DNA of 64,000 bases. Origin: Neostapfia colusana. Lineage: Eukaryota; Streptophyta; Magnoliopsida; Poales; Poaceae. Made by a program: the position numbers and the translations under genes. The notes beneath the pieces are model-generated. The model was given only the letters and a program-made list of their open reading frames with translations. It searched no databases and was not told where the DNA came from. This document shows, in pieces, positions 55,641 through 64,000 of the stretch (positions are counted from its first letter, which is position 1; every line of letters starts with the position of its first letter). Where the stretch lies: NCBI GenBank assembly GCA_030760725.1, contig JASWHV010000003.1:60965264-61029263 (forward strand), in the 5' to 3' direction.

Positions 55641-56737
55641 CTTGATTGTCCCCTCCGTTCAGTCGCGGGTTCTGCTTGGGCACGTTGCCTTGCTGTCCAG
55701 GGCCTCTCCTCGGGCACTGGTTCGCGAAGTGTCCTATTTCTCCGCATGCAAAGCATGCCCTGTTGCCTACGGCAGAAGGTACGTTGGGGCGGGGGTTTTG
55801 AACAGGAGCGCTCATGTTGGGACGGGGCGCAGGAGGCATGGGCACGCGAGGTGCTGGTGCAACGAGTTGTTGCTGTGGTGGCTGACCAGGGTGGTATGCA
55901 GGAGTGGTCGATCCATACTGCGGTGCAGGGGGCATGTACCGAGGTCGTACATTGCTCTCTTGAGGCTGGTATGGCATCTTCCTCTTGCACTCTCGCTCGA
56001 TCTCTCGGATCTTGTTTTCAACCACTGTAGCTTTGTCTACCAGCTTCTGGAAGCTTACGTAGTCATTGTTGAGGAGCTGAACCTGGATCTCATTGTTCAA
56101 CCCTCTCATGAACAGATACTGCTTCCTCTGATCTGAGTTGACATCTTCGGGGGCAATACCGGGACAGTTGCGTGAACTTGTTGAGATACTCATTCACGCT
56201 TTTCTGTCCTTGGCGGAGACCTTCAAATTATTGTCTCTTGAGCATAATTACACCAGCAGGGATGTAATGAGAGTGGAAACTCTCCTTGAACTCAGTCCAA
56301 GTGATTGTCTCCGGGTCGACATGAGCGTTGCATAGGACATCCCACCAGTCAGCGGCAGCTCCCATAAGTTGGTGCGACGCAAAGAGAACCTTCTCTCGAT
56401 CATTGCACTGAACAATGGCAAGCTTCTTCTCCATGGATTTCAACCAATCATCGGCCTCCATGGGATCACTAGCTTGAGCAAAGGTGGGTGGTCGAGTCCT
56501 CATGAACTCTCCTAGTCTGTTATGAGCCGGCGGTGGTGGTGGCGGTGGTGCCGGAACAGGGTTGTTGTTGGCCTGCAACTGACCCAAAGTTTGGATCATG
56601 GTTTGCATAAGCTGATTCTGCATGGCCATCAACCTTTCCAGATTGTTCTCGCCAGCTCTGGGGTTAACAGGAACTTCATCGTGGTCATCCTCTTGGTTGT
56701 CACGGATGTTCCTTCGGCCGACATTTCCCCTCACCAT
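55600..56737 (-). pseudogene. gag: Tekay-type gag pseudogene with zinc knuckle
   Basis: It starts MVRGNVGRRNIRD at 56737. The gag domain includes RPPTFAQASDPMEADDWL and FHSHYIPAGV. A frameshift near 56220 moves the rest to another frame (EYLNKF to QKLVDKA). A CCHC zinc knuckle CFACGEIGHFANQC lies near 55730. A proline-rich tract PVPAPPPPPPPAH sits near 56545. Confidence 0.88.
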
Positions 56738-57190
56738 CTATTGGAGAGGACGAAATAGAATAGAAGGTTAGCTAGGTCCCTTCAACTATATGCATCAAGG
56801 TGAGTTGGACTGTATATATATACTAGCCCATGTGAGGATGTGAACAAGTGCCGAGACATCTCACACCTCTTTCTACTTACGTGTGGATATGGACAACGTT
56901 TGGAGACGTCCCACAACTCACACAAGTACACAATCACAAACAATCATTGCAAGGGCTCACACAACTCCTATTCAAGGCTGGTTTCCTATGTCAAGGTAGT
57001 TTTAAAGCCAATCTAAGCGTCCTAGGGTGCTTCCTTTGGTCAGCGTGGCTTAACTACCAATCTGTGTCTAATACCAATTACGATTCCTATTTAGGTGTGT
57101 AACCTACTGTTAACCCGTGGTTCTAATATCAATCTATGATTTCTATCTAGGCGTGTAACCTGTTGTCAACCCGTGGCTTTGATACCAATC
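56738..57190 (-). other. Leader of the Tekay-type element with primer-binding site
   Basis: Plus-strand 57176-57187 (GCTTTGATACCA) is the complement of the primer site TGGTATCAAAGC, three bases inside the LTR, the same spacing as in the LARD-like element. Between about 57040 and 57190 the primer-site neighbourhood occurs three times in tandem (period 56-76 bp), the outer two copies decayed. No coding sequence. Confidence 0.82.
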
Positions 57191-57659
57191 TGTGACACCC
57201 TCAATTCTGTGGAAAAAAACCATGAAACCGAGAACTAATGCATATGTGTGCCCAGGATGTTCATCACACATACACATATGTTCCACAAACTGAATTCGCA
57301 TTATATATTACCACGAATAACAGAGTTTATTACAATATCTCATGAGTCTTGGACTCATGCTCACAGCGGAAGTCTTTATTTCTATGCAGCGGAAGCAATT
57401 TAACTAATGCGGAAGCAAATCTAAGCAGCGGTGACTCCATCTCTATTCCATCCCACAGGCAAGGTTGAGAACAGATCACGCGACTTAATGCTACACTTGA
57501 TCCTCATAGAAATCTTCTCCTGTTGTTGATGCTGAAATAATGCAAGTTTGAGTACAATGATGTACTCAGCAAGTGCGGGAAAACATGATATGTAGCTCAT
57601 AACAAGGTAAGTATAAAAAGGGCTCATTTGCAGAAAAGCAAAGTTATCAAAACCACAAT
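57191..57659 (-). repeat. 5' LTR fragment of the Tekay-type element
   Basis: 469 bp collinear with 49130-49603 (TGTGACACCCTCAATTCTGT start on the plus strand) and nearly identical. It stops at 57659, where the Tat element E4 begins. The remaining roughly 2.6 kb should continue right of E4. Confidence 0.93.
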
Positions 57660-58633
57660 TGTCGAAGTGTGTGGTCGACACTTCCCCGGGACCTGCTCTG
57701 GGCAGCCCGCGGAGGTTCTTTTTTGGAGGGGCTAGTCGCTTGCGGAGAGCTTAAGCGTAGGGATGAGTGAGGGAGGAGCTTGACACGGCGAGTTTTACGT
57801 GGTTCGCACCGCCGGAGCGTAAAACCCTACGTCCACGGTGAGCAGAGGAGCTCGCTGTATTGCTTGTTGCTCAGAACTGGAGTCCTGAGCTTGAGGGTGA
57901 GTTATGCCTAGGGTGTGAGTTGCTGGAGTGCGAACCCTTGCTAACATTGCCTACCCGAGCCTTTTATAGTCCAAGGCTCGTGTGGCTTACAAGGGGGGCC
58001 CGGCACACGACAGGTGGTCCCAGGGAGATTGCTTGCCGACTATCGTATCTGCAGTTATGCCGGTAGTTGTCTCTGGCGAAGGCTTCCGAGTCTTCATTCT
58101 GCCGCCCTGCCTATGCCGCAAGCTAGTCATAGTGGTTGATGACGGCGGGGGCAGCAGGGGATGTCTTGTCGCTGTGTTTATTGGCTGGCAGGTTCTGACA
58201 CGGCGCGCCAGTCTGCGATGCGACTGGACGCAACGGCACTTGACAGAGGCGTGCTCCGCGTCTTCGCATCTTGGGAAGGCGTGGGCCTTGAATACCTTGT
58301 ACGGGCAAGGTATGGTGCATCTTTACGCCTGCTGCCTACCGCGAGGGGGTAGGCAGCGCCGTCCTGCTAGCCACGTGGCGGGCCCGGAGCTCTCCTCTGA
58401 GGAGAGGGAGGTCCGGCCCCGCGGGACACGTGGAGCCTTCGGACCTCTCCCCGCGGAGGGGGGAGGTCCGGCTTCTGTCGGCCACATGGCGGGCCCGGAG
58501 CTCTCCTCTAAGAAGAGGGAGGCCCGACCCCGCTGGACATGTGGCGTCTTCAGAGCTCTCCCTGCGGAGAAGGGCGAGATCCTTAGGCATTTTCCACTGT
58601 GCGCGGGGGTACCCCATATCGCGGGTACCGATA
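57660..58633 (-). repeat. LTR of E4
   Basis: 974 bp, shorter than other full Tat LTRs because the minisatellite has only four half-units (about 58360-58580). TATA box on the minus strand at about 57961-57969. On the minus strand the LTR starts TATCGGTACCC, the same TG-to-TA variant as the LTR at 31867. Confidence 0.9.
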
Positions 58634-59016
58634 GTGGCCCCCGGGCCCATCTCACGGGAGATAGCGAGCCCGAGGTGGGGCCTCCGTCTCTCCTGCTCCG
58701 CGCACTTTCTCTAAGTCCCGCATTGACCGCTGCCGGAGCACGAACAGTCACGGGATCATGCGAGCGTGCACCCACTTGATGGATGCTTTTACTGCGGCGG
58801 TTCCCAAGGCTGCCACTTCTGCATGTTGCGGCGCTTTCTTCGGGAACCGCCGAAGTGCCATGCCAGCTCGTCTTCTTGGGAGACTGACTCCTTGACCCAC
58901 CGCTTCAGCTGGATGGCTTGGGTCCACCTATCATCGGCGCTCGGTCTTGGAGCCAAAGCGGTTGCCGATGCGGCATATTCAAAGAGTTTCGAATCGCTTG
59001 GAATCGCACCTGGGAT

Positions 59017-59031
59017 GTTTTAAAAGGGGAT
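59017..59031 (+). promoter_or_regulatory. Putative promoter TATA-like box of the E4 antisense ORF
   Basis: GTTTTAAAAGGGGATC about 100 bp upstream of the ATG at 59127. It matches the E1 box and sits in the same place relative to the ORF start. Confidence 0.6.
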
Positions 59032-59126
59032 CTTACCCGCATCGCGGCTTCCCTTCGCACTTCCCAGCACTTTTCCTTGGACTCTTGCGCCTTTGTCTTC
59101 CTGTCCTTGAGCCCCTACCCCCCGCC

Positions 59127-60975
59127 ATGGCTTCCAACCCGCCCCCAGAGAAGAAACGCGCTCGATCTCCTCCAGTGGCGGCATCTTTGCCAAGTCGGGG
59201 AACCAGGGTGCCTGCACCTCCTGCTTCTGGAGATGGCGCCCTGTCCGGTGGCGACCCAAAGAGGCCCTGGGCTCATCATTCAGACGGGACTCCTCTTAAG
59301 CGACAACAGGCCGAAGGTTCCCGGACGTCGCATCCTCCTTCCTCAAGTGGTGGAGTCTCCAGAGAACCTGCTGATGCGTCGATGGGAGCTTCTGAAGCGT
59401 CCCCTGCTCCGTCAGTCCAGGCGACTGCGGTGCGGCCGTCAGCAGCGACGGCGGGCTCTGGTAGTCTTACACCGGCTCAGAAGCCGGGGTTCAGGGCCCG
59501 TTGGAGTGCTCGCGCTTCTCGGCCGTCCCCGACTGATGGGGGGTCCGCGCCGTTGCGCTCAGAAACCGGGACAGCTGCCGCGGCCCCTAAGCCAGCGCGA
59601 GTTTCTCCTGTTCTGGTGTACCCGCATTCCATGGCAGCGTCATCTCCTCCTGCCGAGACGGCTGCCGCGACCCCCAAGCCAGCGCAGGTCGGCCCTGTAC
59701 CAGGCGGCCCGACTTCTATTTCAGCGTCGACTTCCCCCACTCGTCCCCTCCACGGGCTGAGGAGCCAGCTGTTAGTGAGAGTTCGGCGGGTCCGGCTGTC
59801 GAAGTCCCGGTGCCGGCTTCTCCTGACCGGCGTCTCATCCCGGTCCCTGGTGCATCGTCTTTTCTTGAGGATGATGTGATGGAGGAGGTCGGGATGCCGC
59901 TCCAGCCTCTGCTGCCCCACTGCCCCTGGCGGATGCCTTCGTGCTCGCCCAAGCGAGCGTCCGACAGGTCTTGGCCTCGCTTGGTCGTGAGCGAGAGGAG
60001 CAGACGATTGAGAGGGATCGCCTCCTCACCTGGGGGAACCTCTTGCGGGAGCGGACCATGGAGGTCAAGGGCGAGCTTGATTCCAGGCGGGAGTCGCTTG
60101 ACATCATGGAAGCGCTCCTCAACCGGCAGAAGCAGGCTGTCGACCATCTGGACTCCGAAACGCGGCGGCTCCACAGGGAGGCCCTTGAGGCACATGCCCA
60201 GGCCGAGGAGAGCCTCTCTGCCGTGGAGGAGATACGACAGAGGTTGGAGCGCCGTAAGCGCACAGTTGAGGACCAGGAGTGTTCCGTGGCTGCCGAGGCG
60301 AAGAGGGTCGCCGCGCGGCTCGCGGCAGGCGAGGACGACCTACGAGCTCGGGCCAGGGAGCTAGAGGCCCAGAGGGCAGACCTCGCCACGAGGGAGGAGC
60401 AGGTCTCCCGGGAACGCCAGGCGATCCTGGATTGGAAGTTGGCTGCCGACTTTCGGGCTTCTGAGTTGGAGCGGCTCGCCCAGACTCTCCGCCTTCGGGA
60501 AAGCTCCCTGGCGGTCAAGGAGAAGGAATTCTCCGAGGGAAACCACGACGCCCTGCAGACGGCCCGCCGCGAGGTAGAGGAGCTCTTGGCCTTGCGGTCC
60601 TCCGAGGCGCGTGCGGTCTCGAGCTTCGTCGATCAGGCAGGGTCCTCCTTGGTCCCTCTTGGCTTCAGCCCGGTGAAGGCAGCGGCTCCTGCACTGAAGG
60701 TGGCCGAGGTGATCCCCGCGCTGGAGTCAATCGGTGCCAAGCTGAATAGGCTAGACTCGGTGGTCGCCAGCGAGCTTGAGGCAGAGGGACGGGGCCTGGC
60801 CTTGGAGGTTGCCACGCATGTGTTGGCATGCTTCAGGAGCCGGGACCCTTCTTTCCCACTGGAGCCGGCGAGAGAGGGCCCTGCCGCGGAGCAGGAGGAG
60901 ACTGCCAGGGCCGAAGTCAGGGATGTGGCCGCCCTTGTAGTCTCTAGGTTCTGGCGCGAGCCAGGAGGACCCTAG
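59127..60975 (+). pseudogene. E4 antisense ORF without its N-terminal domain
   Basis: It starts MASNPPPEKKRARSPP at 59127 and goes directly into the basic, proline/alanine-rich part; the E1 Transposase_28-like domain (roughly 250 residues) is missing. Two frameshifts, near 59750 and 59920, separate the front from a coiled-coil frame at 59941-60975. That frame has heptad-rich REREEQTIERDRLL to LAVKEKEFSEG and the tail ATHVLACFRSRDPSF. A tight junction after MASN suggests an internal deletion that kept the reading frame. The E1 intron is absent. Confidence 0.83.
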
Positions 60976-61199
60976 GACTTGCTTTTTTCTTTTTATCGAG
61001 TCTGTAGTCCAGCTCATGGAGCCATGAATAAATAGACTCTTTTGAACCTTTGTGTCTGTGATGCTTTTGTCTTCTTCTTGGTTTTGCCCGGCCGAGCACT
61101 CAACTCCGCAAGGTACTCTGAGGCCTTCATCAATCTCGAAGCTCTGCGCAGACACCTTCCCCGGGTCCTTACTGTATTAAGGGCCCCGAAGGTCTCCGG

Positions 61200-61414
61200 A
61201 GCTCACCCCCTGAGGATGGGGGGGGGGTCCGGATCCGCCGGCCACATGGCGAGCCCGGAGCTCCCCTCTAAGGAGAGGGAGGTCCGGCCCCGCGGGACAC
61301 GTGGAGCCTTCGGAGCCCCCCCCGGAGGGGGAGGTCCGGCTTCCGCCGGCCACGTGGCAGGTCCGGAGCTCCTCCTGAGGAGGCGGGAGCTCCGGCGCCG
61401 CTGGACACGTGGGG
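61200..61414 (-). repeat. Internal G-box minisatellite of E4, truncated
   Basis: At least four half-units in reverse orientation, with cores near 61245, 61297, 61351 and 61404. The array is cut by the inserted LTR at 61415, so its full length is unknown. Confidence 0.85.
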
Positions 61415-64000
61415 TGTCACACCCGGTTTTTCCGAAGAACAACCAAGTGAATATCACATGTATGCCAGGATCATTTTCTCATACATGTGATGACAAATAG
61501 TGAAGCATCATTTATTACAAGCCGGGTGTCGAATATAAATAAGTCTTACATAGCAAATGTCTTGATGGACAATAATAAGCTCATCACAAGTAAATAAACT
61601 AGCAGCGGAATATTATTCTTGAGGGCTCCGTCACAGGCGTTGCTCGGGGGGCTCCATGAACCTGGAAACCTTCTTCGGATCCAAAGTATTGATCATGAAA
61701 CACCACATCATTTTCTTGACCTGAGCAGCAATATAAACCAACAAATGTGCAAGGTTGAGTACCGATGGTACTCAGCAAGTGTGGGAAAGTTATGTCATGC
61801 ATGGCTAGAACAAGGAGAGGTTGAACTCATGGTTAAAGCACTACGCAATTAATACCTATCACCTTAGCTTATTAAGCACCTACATTACTACACAGGTGAA
61901 ATGGTCCCAATCTCCCATCCCATCATCATAATCAAATAACCATAACATCATTTCCAATGTTAAGCTCCCCGCTTAACATTCTCAACTTCCAAAACCATCA
62001 CTCCTCTAATCATGAATAAGTCCAAGCCGCTCTTAACCGTGAGCACGACTGTCATGAAAGTTTTGACTCAGCAGAGTTTGCACCACTGTACCCACATGTA
62101 GTGATTTCATCCCCCGTTGCCGGGTGGACTAAAAGAACCTCCATTATGCCAGTGGCTACGAACCACATTCACACTTCCCAGGTGTGTAGCCAGGAGATCA
62201 CTACGAAGCCTTTACAAAGGGATTCTCGACGAGCGTGGGCCCACTGAGGTTTCACCCCTAACAGCATACAAGAGGCTCCAACCCCGCTGCAGTGGCCCCC
62301 TCTTGAGCCTTGCGGTTTATAAGGTAGTCCAGCTGACACCTATTCCCCGCACCATCCAACACACCCATACTACGCCGGGGATACACCTAATTAATTGGCC
62401 AAGCTGCCCCATCTCAGCATGTGGTTGGCACGGTAAAGCCAGGTTACATGCTCCATGAACCGGTCCTTAGGATCCAGGCAAGTACTAAACACAAACCCGA
62501 GTCTTGTGCACCCAACACCAACCAAAACATCCAACTTGCCTTGATCCCTACCTCTACATAACTCACAATATCTCATTCAAGAGTATGGTAAAATAAATTG
62601 ATGATCTCATATCCCAAATATCCCATTCTAAGCATGGCTAAGCATATGCATAATAATAAATGATAAAATGAATCCCAACCCAAGCTACAAGGAAGCAAGG
62701 TAACGCAATTCTAGGGAAACATCCTAGCATGGGTTTCTTATTTTCAATTGACAATGCAAATAATTCTATCTACACATCCTAGTATAGGAACAAAGTGGTC
62801 AAGGACACTTGCCTCCTTCCTGCTGCTCTTGGAATGGGTAGTCCTGATCTTGGAAAGGAAGAACTTTCTCTGGAGCAGGTTCTACATCACACCATCACAC
62901 ATAGCAAAAGAAAAACAACAATCCATAAGACATAGTCCACACTTCCACTTCAAACAAACCACACATTCACATGTAACAAAGCCATTCACAACTTCTATGT
63001 GTTGGGTTTACTCTATGTGTGTTGACCTTTGGCTTACATGCACTTTTAATCATGTGTATATGATTCCTACTTTTGTATTCACATTTATGCTTGCATACTT
63101 TATATATGAGTTTCCAATTTAAATAAATTCTTTATATTCAATTACTACGCCTTTTAGCTACCCAGTATGCATGAAAGGTATTTTCCTACTCCATATGTGT
63201 CTTCATAATTTCTACCAACCCTAAACTGAATTCTTTGGATTTTAGAAACTCCATTTATCATTTACTAGTTGCTATATTTTCAGATTTTATTTCCTATGCC
63301 TAAATGTGAACTTTATTATGAAAATAACAAGACACATCATCTAAACAGAATAGGTTCTGATCTAAAATATTTAATAACCTATTTTTGACCTTTTCCTCTG
63401 ATGTAAACTATTTTACATTTATTTCCTAATTTTCAGAACTATTCTTCACTTAAAAATGTGTCCCTATGACTAATAAATGTGAATAATAAATTAAACAGAT
63501 TCATTTCAGCCAAAAATCTATTTTTATCTCACTCCAAAGTTTTCTAAGCACTGAGAAAGTTTTTAATTTAAATTTGACAATATGTTTGTCCCACTTTTTA
63601 AATTTTAAATACTAGCCACATATTCAATTTCCTAAATTTAATATCAAACAGGGTCAAAAAGGTAAACTCACCCCACTACAGGGTCTATAATATTATTTTA
63701 ACAATTTTCAGGGGTCTAGCTACACATAACAGAGGAGTTTTTCCTAATTTTTATTAAGTCCAGGGGCTAAAACTGATTTTTAAATGAATTTACATGATTT
63801 TCTGAAGTTCCAGGGGCTAGATCAGAAGTTTCCGGGGCTAGCTCTTATTTCCCGAGAACCCCAGGGGGTAGCACGTAAGAATTCCAGTCTTTATAACGCG
63901 GGGCTGACGTGGACCGTCCGATTTAAAACAGACGGCTGAGATTATAACGTCGAACCGGTACGCGGGGATTTAAACTCTACCGTGCGATTTAAAATAAACG
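61415..64000 (-). mobile_element. Tekay-like LTR (minus orientation), continuing past the window
   Basis: It begins TGTCACACCCGG and is collinear, in reverse complement, with the LTRs of the LARD-like element. Shared blocks include ATGAACCGGTCCTTAG (62455-62470), GTACTCAGCAAGTGTGGGAAA (near 61768) and GCCCCATCTCAGCATG. Left flank TGGGG (61410-61414) is the expected target duplication. From 63000 on it is AT-rich with no ORF of interest. It is a separate subfamily from both the LARD and the element at 49130. Confidence 0.85.

Larger units (their letters stand above)
49130..57659 (-). mobile_element. Tekay-type chromovirus (Ty3/gypsy), minus strand, 5' LTR truncated
   Basis: On the minus strand the order is 5' LTR fragment (57659-57191), tRNA-Met-type primer site, gag with zinc knuckle, protease, RT, RNase H, integrase, chromodomain, polypurine tract (AAGGGGGGTAG, 52221-52230) and a 3087-bp 3' LTR (52216-49130). 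Chromodomain plus long LTRs starting TGTRACACCC fit the Tekay/Del clade. It inserted into the E3 antisense ORF; its own 5' LTR was later interrupted by E4 at 57660. The coding region has several stops and shifts. Confidence 0.92.
57660..61414 (-). mobile_element. Tat element E4, minus orientation, right part interrupted
   Basis: It begins with a reverse-oriented Tat LTR (57660-58633), followed by LTR-proximal interior, the antisense ORF (reading plus), and the start of the spacer with a reverse-oriented G-box array. It is cut at 61414 by a Tekay-like LTR. Left flank of the insertion is ACAAT (57655-57659), the expected target duplication. Gag and pol, if present, are beyond the window. Confidence 0.9.

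Overview
The window is nuclear DNA from a grass (Poaceae), probably a panicoid. It holds only two ordinary host genes. One is the 3' part of an intron-containing tonoplast monosaccharide transporter (TMT/TST, monosaccharide-sensing protein) at 1-2439 on the plus strand. The other is a GC-rich, single-exon RING-H2 (ATL80/ATL8-like) ubiquitin ligase gene at 29381-30133 on the minus strand. Most of the rest is nested LTR retrotransposon sequence. The grass assignment rests on the two host proteins and on the retroelement families: Tat-lineage Ty3/gypsy with an antisense ORF, Tekay-type chromovirus, and a SIRE/Maximus-like LTR with CCGGAC palindromes. The species is not determined.

Layout. 1-3318: transporter gene, 3' flank and short repeats. 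3319-9842: a non-coding LTR retrotransposon (LARD-like) with two 2.84-2.85 kb LTRs and an 0.84 kb interior. 9843-11508: low-copy-looking DNA with a small hairpin MITE. 11509-27490: a foldback Mutator-like element with a 9-bp target duplication. It is split by a complete 15-kb Tat-lineage element (E1, 11833-26812, 5-bp duplication ATACA), whose RT region is itself interrupted by a solo copia-type LTR (16478-17830, duplication ACTTC). 27500-31516: the ATL gene and its flanks.

31517-64000 is a series of insertions in which each element is cut by the next and only left halves are visible. In order these are: a minus-strand Tat LTR fragment (31517-31866), a plus-strand Tat LTR (31867-33414), a tandem Tat composite E2/E3 sharing one LTR (33415-49129), a minus-strand Tekay chromovirus (49130-57659), a minus-strand Tat element E4 (57660-61414), and a Tekay-like LTR (61415 to the end of the window). 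The missing right halves should lie beyond 64000 in reverse order.

All gag, pol and antisense ORFs here carry stops, frameshifts or deletions, so none looks autonomously active. Three signals deserve most attention. First, a roughly 56-bp minisatellite carries a CACGTG (G-box/ABRE-like) core in every half-unit. It varies from 4 to 16 half-units between Tat LTR copies, recurs in the Tat interior, and appears in degenerate form in the unrelated Tekay LTR. Second, the Tat antisense ORF has its own conserved TATA-like box and, in E1, a canonical GT-AG intron. Third, the nested and recombined architecture can be read base by base through its target duplications. All alignments and counts were made by eye.
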